64,000 nucleotides of DNA from Antiquaquibacter soli (lineage in GTDB: Bacteria > Actinomycetota > Actinomycetes > Actinomycetales > Microbacteriaceae). The notes below the pieces were generated by a model. That model saw nothing but the letters and a program-made list of their open reading frames with translations, made no database searches and was not told where the DNA came from. The stretch spans positions 1 through 64,000 of the forward strand of contig NZ_JAUQUB010000001.1 of assembly GCF_030580675.1 (NCBI RefSeq). Reading direction: 5' to 3'. The position numbers and the translations under genes are program-made. Of this stretch, positions 1 through 8,682 are shown piece after piece (the first letter of the stretch is position 1; every line of letters starts with the position of its first letter).

Positions 1-107
1 CGCGCCGCCGCGAACGCACGCTGCTCCTCAAGCAGCCGCTCATCCGACAGCGCCGCCGCATCCGCACGCGAGAACGCCTGCAACGCCGGCAGACTCAGGG
101 TGTTCAT
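1..107 (-). CDS. DUF222/HNH endonuclease family protein, N-terminal fragment
   Basis: Only the first 35 or so codons lie in the window; the gene runs off the left edge. Translation begins M-N-T-L-S-L-P-A-L-Q and continues with a helical stretch containing D-E-R-L-L-E-E-Q-R-A-F. This resembles the start of DUF222-plus-HNH nuclease proteins (13E12-repeat family), which are multicopy in actinobacteria. The HNH domain itself cannot be seen, so the assignment rests on the N-terminal pattern and on a LexA-type box about 25 bases upstream of the start. A different helical protein remains possible. Confidence 0.55.
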   Translation of the reverse strand, partial: MNTLSLPALQAFSRADAAALSDERLLEEQRAFAAA

Positions 108-129
108 ACCTCAAATCTAGCAGCGACAT

Positions 130-144
130 TCGAACGCGTGTTCT
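130..144. promoter_or_regulatory. LexA (SOS) box upstream of the HNH gene
   Basis: TCGAACGCGTGTTCT fits the actinobacterial SOS consensus CGAAC-N4-GTTCG with one mismatch in the last base. It lies about 25 bases upstream of the ATG at 107 (minus strand), where repression of that gene by LexA is expected. Confidence 0.6.
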
Positions 145-222
145 CATGCTGCCGGACTGTGGAAAACTGTCCGCGAGCGGGAAGTAGGGGGAGAAGCCGG
201 ACAGAGAACAGCAGCGGACCCC

Positions 223-1530
223 CTACGCGTCGAACGGGAACATCCCCGTCGGGTCCACCGCCGCCCGGATCGAGTCGAGCCGCGCCCGGGTCTCCGCGGG
301 CCACGCCCGGTCGATCGTGTGCACGTTCGCGAAGTTCACCGTCGTCTCCGGCGACAGCCACTCGGCGACCGCCGCCGTGAACCCGGCGCCCGCGCCCGGC
401 AGCACCGACTCGAAGAGCGAGGGGTCCGGCGCTCCGATGATGTGGAACGTGTAGTCCGAGTTCCGTCCGCCGACCGCCGAGCCCTCGGGCACGTCTACGC
501 GGGTCTGCGCACCGACGTGCCGCAGCTCGAGGGCGAGGAAGGGCGAGGAACTGCCCGGTCCGACGAAGGAGAGAACGGTGTCCACCAGCCCGCCCTGCAC
601 CGAGGTGAGCATCCCGCCGAGTCCCCACCCGGGGCCGGGATCGGACGGGTCGTTGTGGATGAGCGCGACATCGGCGATCGGCAGGGGGCGCAATCCGTCG
701 ATGTAGATCGGGGCGAGCGCGCGCAGGGGCGCGGCGAGCTGCTCGCCCGTCGCGATGTCGCCCGGGTAGGCGAAGCGCAGCATGAGGAGCCGGCGGCCGC
801 GGAACGGCTCGGGCACCTGCTCGAACGGGGGGAAGCCGATGACGACGACGCTCGTGGTGACGTCGGCCCGAGCATCCAGGGTCCAGGCGGCCCAGCCGCG
901 GAGCACCTGCTCGATGTGCTCCTCGGCGAAGATGAGCGCGCCGGCGTAGAGGGAGTCGAGGGGAACGAGCTCGATGGTGACGTCGATCACGACGCCGAAG
1001 CCGTCCTTGCCGCCGCGGAGTGCCCAGAACAGGTCGGCGTTCTCGTCGGCGGTGACGGTGAGCACCTCGCCCGCCGCGGTCGCGAGCGTGAAGCCGCGCA
1101 CCCAGTCGGACGCGAAGCCGTGGCTGCGGGCGAGGGGGCCGAGTCCGCCGCCCGTGATGAAGCCCACCACACCGACGTTGGTCGACGAGCCGGTGATCGG
1201 CGCGAGCCCGTGCTCGGCCGCCGCGGCGACGACCTGCGCCCAGCGCGTGCCGCCCCCGATCGTCGCGGTGCGGGCCACCGGGTCGACGACGACGGAGGAG
1301 AGCCCCGCGACGTTGATGAGGAGCCCGTGGTCGACCGGTCCGTGCGTGCCGTGGCCGGTCGCGATCACGCGGACCGGGAGGCCGAGGTCGCGCGCGTACG
1401 CGATCGCCTCGACGACCTCCTCCGGCGTGGAGACCGCGACGACGGCGTCGGGGGTCTGGGGGAAGGCGGTGTTGAAGCCGGTGGCGAGGGCGGTGTAGCC
1501 GTCAGCGGCGGCCGTCAGGTAGGTGAGCAT
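223..1530 (-). CDS. FAD-binding oxidoreductase (PCMH-type, BBE C-terminus)
   Basis: The 435-residue protein has a PCMH-type FAD-binding fold in its N-terminal half: an A-T-G-H-G-T-H-G loop near residues 58-64 whose His could carry covalent FAD, and G-G-G-L-G-P-L-A-R-S-H-G-F-A-S-D near 127-142. The C-terminus has the N-F-A-N and D-P-T-G-M-F-P-F pattern of the BBE (berberine-bridge-enzyme) domain. Such enzymes oxidise sugars, alkaloids or other alcohols using O2; the substrate cannot be read from sequence. The ATG at 1530 has no Shine-Dalgarno but has TAGTGT six bases upstream, suggesting a leaderless transcript. Confidence 0.85.
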   Translation of the reverse strand: MLTYLTAAADGYTALATGFNTAFPQTPDAVVAVSTPEEVVEAIAYARDLGLPVRVIATGHGTHGPVDHGLLINVAGLSSVVVDPVARTATIGGGTRWAQVVAAAAEHGLAPITGSSTNVGVVGFITGGGLGPLARSHGFASDWVRGFTLATAAGEVLTVTADENADLFWALRGGKDGFGVVIDVTIELVPLDSLYAGALIFAEEHIEQVLRGWAAWTLDARADVTTSVVVIGFPPFEQVPEPFRGRRLLMLRFAYPGDIATGEQLAAPLRALAPIYIDGLRPLPIADVALIHNDPSDPGPGWGLGGMLTSVQGGLVDTVLSFVGPGSSSPFLALELRHVGAQTRVDVPEGSAVGGRNSDYTFHIIGAPDPSLFESVLPGAGAGFTAAVAEWLSPETTVNFANVHTIDRAWPAETRARLDSIRAAVDPTGMFPFDA

Positions 1531-1536
1531 GCCTGA

Positions 1537-1542
1537 ACACTA
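1537..1542 (-). promoter_or_regulatory. -10 element of a leaderless promoter (FAD oxidase)
   Basis: TAGTGT on the minus strand lies six bases before the ATG of the FAD oxidase gene. This matches the actinobacterial TANNNT -10 element placed for transcription to begin at the start codon. Confidence 0.5.
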
Positions 1543-1601
1543 GTGAGCGCCGCCCACATCGGGGTAGGTCGGGCGCGGCCTGCAACCTCCGCGCAACCGA
1601 C

Positions 1602-3164
1602 TTATGACTCGAGCACCGCCATGGCGGCGTTGTGCCCGCCGATTCCGCTGACCGCACCACCGCGCTGCGCCCCCGACCCGCAGAGCAGGACACGCGGATG
1701 CCTCGTCGCGACCCCCCACCGCTGTGCGGGGGTCGACAGCTCGGCGTCGTCCTCGGCGAAGGGCCACGACAGCGGACCGTGGAAGATGTTGCCGCCGGGC
1801 ATGCGCAGGGCGTGCTCGAGGTCGAGGGTCGTCTTCGCCTCGATCGTGGGGCGGCCGGAGGCATCCATCAGCAGCAGGTCCTCGATCGACTCGCCGAGCA
1901 CCGAGTCGAGCGACGCGATCGCGGCGCGCTCGAGCTCATCGCGGCGCGCCTCGTTGGTCGACTCGTCGACGAGCCGGTCGGGCACGTGCAGTCCGAACAC
2001 CGTGATCGTCTGCGCTCCCGACGCCTGCAGCTCCGGCGACAGGATGCTCGGGTCGGTGAGCGAGTGGCAGTAGATCTCGCACGGCAGCGGGCTCGGGATG
2101 CTCCCGCCCGCCGCCACCTCGAACGCGGACTGCAGTTGCGCCCACGACTCGTTGATGTGGAAGGTCCCCCCGAACGCCGCGGCCGGGTCGACGGCCGGGT
2201 CGAGGAGGCGGGGCAGTCGGTTGAGCAGCAGGTTGACCTTGACCTGGGCGCCCTCGGGCCGCTCGGTCGCCGCGGGCGCCTCGCCGAGCAGCTGCTCGAG
2301 CACGAACGGCGCCACGTTGGCGAGCACCCACGTCGCCGCGAGCGACCGCTCCTCGCCGCCGACGCGATAGGTCACCTCGCCATCGGGGGTGATCGAGGTC
2401 ACCTCGGCGCCCGTCACGAGCTCGGCGCCGGCCAGCCGCGCCGCCCGGGCGAGCTCGCCGGTCACGGCGCCCATACCGCCGACCGGCACGTCCCAGTCGC
2501 CCGTGCCGCCGCCGATGACGTGGTACAGGAAGCAGCGGTTGCCGGCGAGCGTCGCATCGACGTTGGGGGCGAACGTGCCGATGAGGGCGTCCGTGAGCAC
2601 GACGCCCTTGACGAGGTCGCTCTCGAACCGGGACTCGATCGCCTCGCCGATCGGTCGCTCGATGAGCTCCGCCCACAGCGCGTCGTCACCGAGGGCGGCT
2701 CGCGCCTCGGTCCGCGTGAGCAGCGGTTCGGTGACCGTCGGGAAGAGGGCGCGAGCGGCGCGGCCCGTGCCCGCGTAGAAGTCGTGCCAGGCCGCGGCAT
2801 CCGGGCCCAGCGCCGCGTCGGTCGCGGCAGTGTCGGCGTTGTCGATGAGCAGGCCGCGCGCCGGGTCGGTCGGGTCGGGGGTGTACGAGGAGTACCGCCG
2901 CCGCGCGAGCCGGATGTCGAGCTTCAGGTCGCGGATGACCCGCTCCGGCAGCAATGACACGAGGTAGGAGTACCGCGACAGCCGAGCATCCACTCCCTCG
3001 AACGCCTCCGCGGACACCGCGGCCCCGCCGACGGAGTCGAGACGCTCGAGCACGGTGACGCGCTTGCCGGCGAGCGCGAGGTACGCGGCCGCGGTGAGTC
3101 CGTTGTGGCCGCCGCCGACGATGACGACGTCGCGGGCGTCGGCCCCGCGCCGCGGGTCAGGCAC
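1602..3164 (-). CDS. Phytoene-desaturase-like FAD-dependent oxidoreductase
   Basis: The 520-residue protein opens with a classical Rossmann dinucleotide site, V-V-I-V-G-G-G-H-N-G-L-T-A-A-A-Y, followed by V-T-V-L-E-R at the end of beta-2. It ends with the FAD-binding L-L-C-G-S-G-A and G-G-A-V-S-G-I-G-G-H-N-A-A pattern of the phytoene desaturase/PYROXD2 family. No carotenoid synthesis genes are nearby, so a carotenoid role is unsupported; a general amine or lipid oxidoreductase is as likely. It starts at a GTG eight bases inside the end of the MarR gene, so the two are co-transcribed and probably translationally coupled. Confidence 0.85.
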   Translation of the reverse strand: MPDPRRGADARDVVIVGGGHNGLTAAAYLALAGKRVTVLERLDSVGGAAVSAEAFEGVDARLSRYSYLVSLLPERVIRDLKLDIRLARRRYSSYTPDPTDPARGLLIDNADTAATDAALGPDAAAWHDFYAGTGRAARALFPTVTEPLLTRTEARAALGDDALWAELIERPIGEAIESRFESDLVKGVVLTDALIGTFAPNVDATLAGNRCFLYHVIGGGTGDWDVPVGGMGAVTGELARAARLAGAELVTGAEVTSITPDGEVTYRVGGEERSLAATWVLANVAPFVLEQLLGEAPAATERPEGAQVKVNLLLNRLPRLLDPAVDPAAAFGGTFHINESWAQLQSAFEVAAGGSIPSPLPCEIYCHSLTDPSILSPELQASGAQTITVFGLHVPDRLVDESTNEARRDELERAAIASLDSVLGESIEDLLLMDASGRPTIEAKTTLDLEHALRMPGGNIFHGPLSWPFAEDDAELSTPAQRWGVATRHPRVLLCGSGAQRGGAVSGIGGHNAAMAVLES

Positions 3165-3648
3165 TGGCCGCGAGCTCGTCGACCTCGGGTTGGCAGATCG
3201 GCGGGTTGATGGCGTCGAGCACTCGGAAGGAGACGCTGCGCAGTACCTCCTGCTCCTCGGGGCTGAGGAGGTCGAAGAAGTACTGGCGGATCGCCTCGGT
3301 GTGGTCGCGCAGTGCCGCCAGCACGGCCCGGCTGCCCTCGGCGGTGATGCCGATCCACACGCCGCGCGCGTCGTCGCCGCACTCCTCTCGAGTGACGAGG
3401 CCGCGCTGCTCCATGCGCGACAGCTGGTGGCTGACGCGGCTCTTCTCCCAGCCGATGAGGTCGCCGATGCGGCCGGCGCGCAACCGGCGGGCGGGCTCCT
3501 CCTGGAGCGACATGAGTACGGCGAAGTCGGCGGAGGAGATACCCGCGTCCGCTTGGAGCCGGCGTTCGAGGGTGAGGTCGAGCTGTCGCCGCATGAGCGC
3601 GAAGCCTCGCCACGTTGCGAGCTCCTGCTCCGAAAGTGAAGCCGTCAT
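3157..3648 (-). CDS. MarR family transcriptional regulator
   Basis: This 163-residue winged-helix protein has the MarR recognition region around G-D-L-I-G-W-E-K-S-R-V-S-H-Q-L-S-R-M-E-Q-R-G-L-V. I prefer the ATG at 3648 to the GTG at 3651 because TAGAAT lies exactly six bases upstream, the spacing of a leaderless start. It is divergent from an FMN reductase gene, and the shared gap holds two palindromic operators. The likely role is a redox or quinone/phenolic sensor that represses itself, the downstream oxidoreductase and the reductase; the ligand is unknown. Confidence 0.9.
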   Translation of the reverse strand: MTASLSEQELATWRGFALMRRQLDLTLERRLQADAGISSADFAVLMSLQEEPARRLRAGRIGDLIGWEKSRVSHQLSRMEQRGLVTREECGDDARGVWIGITAEGSRAVLAALRDHTEAIRQYFFDLLSPEEQEVLRSVSFRVLDAINPPICQPEVDELAASA

Positions 3649-3654
3649 CACAAC

Positions 3655-3660
3655 ATTCTA
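3655..3660 (-). promoter_or_regulatory. -10 element of the marR-type gene
   Basis: TAGAAT on the minus strand is near consensus and six bases from the ATG at 3648. It abuts the operator repeat that starts at 3665, so a bound repressor would cover this promoter. Confidence 0.55.
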
Positions 3661-3664
3661 CCGG

Positions 3665-3710
3665 TAGTTGACGTGTCACCAAAAGGCGAGTTATGGTGAC
3701 ACGTCAACTA
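3665..3710. promoter_or_regulatory. Paired MarR operators in the divergent promoter region
   Basis: TAGTTGACGTGTCACC (3665-3680) and its perfect reverse complement GGTGACACGTCAACTA (3695-3710) are separated by 14 bases. Each arm also contains its own dyad, TGAC-GT-GTCA, of the kind bound by MarR dimers. This is therefore a pair of operators between two divergent genes, one of which encodes a MarR protein. Confidence 0.75.
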
Positions 3711-3726
3711 CATCGGAAAGGCTCCC

Positions 3727-4314
3727 ATGTCCCAGCTCAGAATCGGAATCGTCCTCGGCAGCACCCGTCCCGGTCGGCGCGGCGAACAGGTCGCGAAGTG
3801 GGTCCTCGAGCAGGCCGCCACCCGGGATGACGCGGCCTTCGAGCTCATCGACCTCGCCGACTACGACCTCCCCCACCTCGACGAGGCCATCCCGCCGTCG
3901 GCGGGCCAGTACGCGGGCGAGCACACCCGCCGCTGGGCCGCGACGATCGACTCGTTCGACGGCTTCGTCTTCGTCACCCCCGAGTACAACCACTCCACCT
4001 CCGGGGTGCTCAAGAACGCCCTCGACTACCTCTACGGCGAGTGGAACAACAAGGCCGCCGGGTTCGTGTCGTACGGGGCAGCAGCATCCGGCGCCCGCGC
4101 GGTCGAGCACTTGCGGCTCATCGTCGGCGAGCTGCAGATGGCCGACGTGCGCCAGCAGGTGGGCATCTCGCTCTACTCCGACTTCGAGGGCTTCACGACC
4201 CTCAAGCCCATCCCGCACCACGAGGCGCCGCTGTCGACGATGCTCGACCAGCTGGTCTCGTGGGCGACCGCCCTCCGCACGGTGCGCTCCGCGGCCCTCA
4301 CCGCTGCCGCGTAG
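3727..4314 (+). CDS. NADPH-dependent FMN reductase
   Basis: This 195-residue flavodoxin-like protein carries the family signatures: G-S-T-R-P-G-R at the FMN phosphate loop (residues 11-17) and T-P-E-Y-N-H-S-T-S-G-V-L-K-N-A-L-D near residue 85. Such enzymes reduce FMN, quinones, azo compounds or metals with NAD(P)H. GGAAAGG (3714-3720) gives a normal ribosome binding site. The paired MarR operators lie directly upstream, so the gene is probably derepressed by a quinone-like or oxidative signal. Confidence 0.92.
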   Translation: MSQLRIGIVLGSTRPGRRGEQVAKWVLEQAATRDDAAFELIDLADYDLPHLDEAIPPSAGQYAGEHTRRWAATIDSFDGFVFVTPEYNHSTSGVLKNALDYLYGEWNNKAAGFVSYGAAASGARAVEHLRLIVGELQMADVRQQVGISLYSDFEGFTTLKPIPHHEAPLSTMLDQLVSWATALRTVRSAALTAAA

Positions 4315-4412
4315 CCGTGCGGGAGCGGCGGGGCGGCGAAACGTTGCGCCGGGATGCCCGACCACGCACTAACAGTGCGCGAGACTCCAAGCTTCGCCGC
4401 AAGTGCCCCGAA

Positions 4413-4418
4413 TAAGCT
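4413..4418 (+). promoter_or_regulatory. -10 element of putA
   Basis: TAAGCT lies six bases before the putA ATG and no Shine-Dalgarno sequence intervenes, which suggests a leaderless mRNA. Confidence 0.5.
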
Positions 4419-4424
4419 CGATTC

Positions 4425-7400
4425 ATGCATTCGGAGCTGGCCGATGAGGCCGTCACGACGGTGCGGCGGTGGCTGCGCGAGTCATCCACCGCGAAGACGG
4501 ATGCCAGCGCTGAGCGCCTCGCCGGACTCCTCAAGGACCCGAAGGGGCTCGAGTTCGCGCTCGGCTTCGTCGACAAGGTCGTGCGCCCGGAGGATCTGCG
4601 CGTGGCCGGCCGCAACCTCGAGCGGCTGAGCCACCGCATCCCCGACTTCCTGCCGTGGTACCTGCGGGCAGCCATCCTCGTCGGCGGCGGCTTCGCGCCC
4701 CTACTGCCCTGGCCGATCGTGCCGATCGCGCGGCGCGTGCTGCGCGGAATGGTCGGGCACCTCGTCATCGACGCGAGCCCCCAGCACCTCGATAAGACGC
4801 TCGCCCACCTCCGGGCGGACGGGGTGCGGCTCAACCTCAACCTGCTAGGTGAGGCGGTGCTCGGCGACGACGAGGCCAATCGGCGCCTCGAGGGAACCAC
4901 CGCCCTCCTCGAGCGCGACGACGTCGACTACGTCTCCATCAAGGTCTCGTCGGTGTCTGCCCAGCTCAACGTCTGGGCGTTCGACGAGATGGTCGACCGC
5001 GTCGTCGCCCGGCTGACTCCGCTGTACGAGTACGCCGCCGGCTCGCCGAGGCCCAAGTTCATCAACCTCGACATGGAGGAGTACAAAGACCTCGGCCTCA
5101 CCATCGCGGTCTTCACGAAGCTCCTCGACCAGCCGCGGCTCGCAAACCTCGAGGCGGGCATCGTGCTGCAGGCCTACCTGCCCGACGCGCTTCCCGCCCT
5201 GCAGGAGCTCACCGAGTGGGCGGTCGCCCGCAAGGCGCGCGGCGGCGCCGGCATCAAGGTGCGGGTCGTGAAGGGTGCCAACCTCGCGATGGAGCGGGTG
5301 GATGCCACGATGCACGGCTGGCCCCTCGCGACCTGGGGCAGCAAGGTCGAATCCGACGCGAACTACAAGCGAGTGCTCGACTGGGCGTTCACCCCCGAGC
5401 GTGCCGCCGCTGTCCGCATCGGCGTCGCCGGGCACAACCTGTTCGACGTCGCGTGGTCCTGGCTGCTCGCGAAGCAGCGCGGGGTCGAGTCCCGCGTCGA
5501 GTACGAGATGCTCGCCGGCATGGCCACCGGTCAGGCGGAGGCGGTGCGCCGGGATGTCGGCGGCCTCCTGCTCTACACGCCGGTCGTGCATCCCCGCGAG
5601 TTCGACTCGGCGATCAGCTACCTCATCCGCCGCCTCGAGGAGAACGCCTCGAGCGAGAACTTCATGTCCGGCCTGTTCGAGCTGAGCTCGTCGAGCGTCT
5701 TCGCGCGCGAGGAGGGCCGCTTCCGGGCATCCCTCGACGCGATGGAGTCGCTGCGCATCGGCCCCGCCCGCACCCAGGACCGCGCGACCACTCTCGAGGT
5801 CGCCCCGGCGGAGGGCTTCGCCAACGAGCCCGACACCGACCCGTCGCTTCCCGCGAACCGCGACTGGGCCGCGCGCGTGCTCGCCCGCAGCGGCGATTCG
5901 CGGCTCGGGGTCGGCACGATCGAGCTCGCGAGCGTGCGGGATGCCGCGACCCTCGAGCAGCGCATCACCGAGGCCCATCGCGCCGGCGCCGCGTGGGGTG
6001 CGGTACCCGGGGCGCAGCGCGCGCGGCAGCTGCACGACGCCGGGGACGTGCTCGCGGCGTTCCGCGGCCGCCTCATCGAGGTCATGGCGAGCGAGACCGG
6101 CAAGACGATCGCGGAGGCCGACGTCGAGGTGAGCGAGGCCGTCGACTTCGCCCACTACTACGCGGAGCGCGCCGCCGAGCTCGACTCCGTCGAGGACGCC
6201 ACCTTCGTGCCGCCGGCGCTCACCGTCGTCACCCCGCCGTGGAACTTCCCCGTCGCGATCCCGGCGGGCTCCGTGCTCGCGGCGCTCGCGGCCGGCTCCG
6301 GTGTCATCATCAAGCCGGCACCGCAGGCGCGGCGCAGCGGCGCGGTCATGGTGGAGGCACTGTGGGAGGCGGGCATCCCGCGCGACCTGCTCACGCTCGT
6401 CGACATCGAGGAGGGCGACCTCGGCCGCCAGCTCATCGCCCACCCGCGCGTGGACCGCGTCATCCTCACGGGCGCGTGGGAGACGGCGGCCATGTTCCGC
6501 TCCTGGCGCCCCGACCTGCCCCTGCTGGCTGAGACGAGCGGCAAGAACGCGATCGTCATCACCCCGTCCGCCGACCTCGACCTCGCCGTCGCCGACCTCG
6601 TGAAGAGCGCGTTCGGCCACGCCGGCCAGAAGTGCTCGGCCGCGTCGCTCGCCATCCTCGTCGGCTCGGTGGGCTCGAGCGAGCGGTTCGAACGGCAGCT
6701 CGTCGACGCCGTGCGCACCCTGCGCGTCGGCTACCCGCAGGAGGCCACCACCCAGGTCGGCCCGATCATCGAGCCCGCGCACGGCAAGCTCAAGCGCGCC
6801 CTCACCGAGCTCGGCGAGGGGGAGTCGTGGCTCGTGGAGCCGCGCCAGCTCGACGAGTCGGGGCGGCTCTGGTCGCCCGGAGTGCGCACCGGGGTGCGAC
6901 CGGGGAGCGAGTTCCACCTCACGGAGTACTTCGGTCCGGTGCTCGGCATCGTGAAGGCCGCCACGCTCGAGGAGGCGGTACGCATTCAGAACGGCGTCGC
7001 GTACGGGCTGACGGCGGGCATCCACTCGCTCGATCCCGACGAGGTGTCGCGCTGGCTCGACACCGTCGAGGCGGGCAACCTCTACGTCAACCGCGGCATC
7101 ACCGGGGCGATCGTGCAGCGGCAGCCGTTCGGCGGATGGAAGCGATCGACGGTCGGCACCGGCGCGAAGGCGGGCGGGCCGAACTACGTCGCGACCCTCG
7201 GTCGTTGGGAGCCCGTCGAGGCCGCCCCCGTGGAGAACATCCTCATCGACGGGCTGTCGCGGCGGGTCTCGACGGTCGTCAAGCGCGGGCAGTCGGGTCT
7301 CGACTTCCCCGAGTTCGACCGCGTGCGCCGCGCCGCCCAGAGCGACGAGCGCGCGTGGGCTGCCGAGTTCGGCCAGTCGCGGGATGTCTCGGCCCTCGGC

Positions 7401-7853
7401 GTCGAGCGCAACATCTTCCGCTACCGGCCCGTACCGGTGACCCTGCGCCTCTCGGAGGGCGAGTCGCTCGGACACCTCGTGCGCCTCATCGCGGCGGGGT
7501 CGCTCGCCGGTTCGGCGCTCACGATCAGCTCGGCCGTGCCGCTCCCGGCGGGGCTCGTGCAGTCCTTCCGGGACCCGGCGCCGTCGGCGCTCGTCGTCGA
7601 CGTCGTGGTGGAGTCGGATGCCGCGTTCCTCGCGCGCGCCCGAGAGCTGTCGGGTCGCGTCCGCCTCATCGGCGGGGATGCCCGCGCCCTCGCCACGGCG
7701 GCCGGCGGTTCGCCGGACCTCGCGGTCTACTCCGGCCCCGTCACCACCTCGGGGCGCGTGGAGCTGCTCACGTTCCTGCACGAGCAGTCGGTGTCGATCA
7801 CCGCGCACCGCTTCGGCAACCCCGACCGCGGGATGCTCGGGCTCGCTGTCTAG
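4425..7853 (+). CDS. putA: Bifunctional proline dehydrogenase / L-glutamate gamma-semialdehyde dehydrogenase
   Basis: The 1142-residue fusion oxidises proline to P5C in its FAD domain and P5C to glutamate in its ALDH domain. In the N-terminal half, Y-E-M-L-A-G-M-A and Y-L-I-R-R-L-E-E-N (near residue 397) are hallmark PRODH motifs. In the second half, T-P-P-W-N-F-P, E-T-S-G-K-N-A and G-Q-K-C-S-A (catalytic Cys737) are ALDH motifs. There is no N-terminal ribbon-helix-helix DNA-binding domain, so this PutA is not self-regulating. A further 200 or so C-terminal residues after the ALDH core resemble the trailing domain of long PutA proteins. It could also receive P5C from the RocD step encoded at 18 kb. 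Confidence 0.95.
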   Translation: MHSELADEAVTTVRRWLRESSTAKTDASAERLAGLLKDPKGLEFALGFVDKVVRPEDLRVAGRNLERLSHRIPDFLPWYLRAAILVGGGFAPLLPWPIVPIARRVLRGMVGHLVIDASPQHLDKTLAHLRADGVRLNLNLLGEAVLGDDEANRRLEGTTALLERDDVDYVSIKVSSVSAQLNVWAFDEMVDRVVARLTPLYEYAAGSPRPKFINLDMEEYKDLGLTIAVFTKLLDQPRLANLEAGIVLQAYLPDALPALQELTEWAVARKARGGAGIKVRVVKGANLAMERVDATMHGWPLATWGSKVESDANYKRVLDWAFTPERAAAVRIGVAGHNLFDVAWSWLLAKQRGVESRVEYEMLAGMATGQAEAVRRDVGGLLLYTPVVHPREFDSAISYLIRRLEENASSENFMSGLFELSSSSVFAREEGRFRASLDAMESLRIGPARTQDRATTLEVAPAEGFANEPDTDPSLPANRDWAARVLARSGDSRLGVGTIELASVRDAATLEQRITEAHRAGAAWGAVPGAQRARQLHDAGDVLAAFRGRLIEVMASETGKTIAEADVEVSEAVDFAHYYAERAAELDSVEDATFVPPALTVVTPPWNFPVAIPAGSVLAALAAGSGVIIKPAPQARRSGAVMVEALWEAGIPRDLLTLVDIEEGDLGRQLIAHPRVDRVILTGAWETAAMFRSWRPDLPLLAETSGKNAIVITPSADLDLAVADLVKSAFGHAGQKCSAASLAILVGSVGSSERFERQLVDAVRTLRVGYPQEATTQVGPIIEPAHGKLKRALTELGEGESWLVEPRQLDESGRLWSPGVRTGVRPGSEFHLTEYFGPVLGIVKAATLEEAVRIQNGVAYGLTAGIHSLDPDEVSRWLDTVEAGNLYVNRGITGAIVQRQPFGGWKRSTVGTGAKAGGPNYVATLGRWEPVEAAPVENILIDGLSRRVSTVVKRGQSGLDFPEFDRVRRAAQSDERAWAAEFGQSRDVSALGVERNIFRYRPVPVTLRLSEGESLGHLVRLIAAGSLAGSALTISSAVPLPAGLVQSFRDPAPSALVVDVVVESDAAFLARARELSGRVRLIGGDARALATAAGGSPDLAVYSGPVTTSGRVELLTFLHEQSVSITAHRFGNPDRGMLGLAV

Positions 7854-7856
7854 GCT
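7851..7856 (+). promoter_or_regulatory. -10 element overlapping the putA stop codon
   Basis: TAGGCT includes the putA TAG stop and lies seven bases before the aldo/keto reductase ATG. This allows a separate, leaderless transcript for the downstream gene. Confidence 0.4.
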
Positions 7857-7863
7857 GGGAGGC

Positions 7864-8682
7864 ATGATCCCCTCCCTCCCGCTCAACGACGGCCACAGCA
7901 TCCCGCAGCTCGGACTCGGTACGTACGGCCTCTGGAACGAGGAGGGCGCCGCGACGATGGCCGCCGCCCTCGAGCTCGGCTACCGGCACCTCGACACGGC
8001 CGCGCGGTACGAGAACGAGGATGCTGTGGGCGAGGCCATCCGCCGGGCGGGAATCCCGCGCGAGGAGCTCTTCGTGACGACGAAGCTCGACGGCCCGTGG
8101 CAGGGCGACGACCGCGCGGTGGGCGGGCTGAACGACAGCCTCGAGCGACTGGGGCTCGAGTACGTCGACCTGCTGCTCATCCACTGGCCGCTTCCCGCCC
8201 GCGACCAGTACGTGTCGACGTGGCAGACCTTCGAGCGGCTCAAGGCGGAGGGGCTCACGCGCTCGATCGGCGTCTCCAACTTCAAGGCCGCCCACCTCGA
8301 CCGCCTCGCCGCGGAGACGGGGACCGTTCCCGCGGTGAACCAGATCCAGCTGAACCCGCACGTCGCGCGGGTCGCCGAGCGCGAGGACCACGCGCGGCGC
8401 GGAATCGTCACCGAGTCGTACAGCCCGTTCGGCGGGGGAGGCGCGTCAGTGCTGAAGGAGCCGGCGATCGTGGCGGTCGCGCAGCGGCTCGGCCGCACCC
8501 CCGGCCAGGTGGTGGCGAAGTGGCACCTGCAGCAGGGGCTCGTGGCGATCCCCAAGTCGGGCAACCTCGATCGGCTGCGCGAGAACCTCGACCTCGACTT
8601 CGAGCTCGACGAGGCGGCGCTCGCGGAGATCGCGACCCTCGACACGCACGAGGGCAACGACTCCGACCGCGTCGGGCACTAG
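7864..8682 (+). CDS. Aldo/keto reductase
   Basis: The 272-residue TIM-barrel protein is close to the usual family length. The catalytic tetrad is recognisable: Asp in L-D-T-A-A-R-Y, Tyr in the same motif, Lys in V-T-T-K-L, and His in L-L-I-H-W-P. I-P-K-S-G-N near the C-terminus is the NADPH 2'-phosphate loop. It starts right after putA and may reduce an aldehyde or ketone of unknown identity. An in-frame extension upstream was rejected because it lies inside putA and has no family similarity. Confidence 0.93.
   Translation: MIPSLPLNDGHSIPQLGLGTYGLWNEEGAATMAAALELGYRHLDTAARYENEDAVGEAIRRAGIPREELFVTTKLDGPWQGDDRAVGGLNDSLERLGLEYVDLLLIHWPLPARDQYVSTWQTFERLKAEGLTRSIGVSNFKAAHLDRLAAETGTVPAVNQIQLNPHVARVAEREDHARRGIVTESYSPFGGGGASVLKEPAIVAVAQRLGRTPGQVVAKWHLQQGLVAIPKSGNLDRLRENLDLDFELDEAALAEIATLDTHEGNDSDRVGH

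Noticed and set aside
1602-3164. Carotenoid pathway role for the phytoene-desaturase-like gene
   Set aside because: No crtB, crtE or cyclase genes are present in the window, and the gene is coupled to a MarR regulator instead.
4845-7901. Open frame of about 1000 codons opposite putA
   Set aside because: It lacks recognisable motifs and is rich in Arg, Asp, Glu and Gly, as expected for the antisense of a GC-rich gene; putA has clear catalytic motifs.
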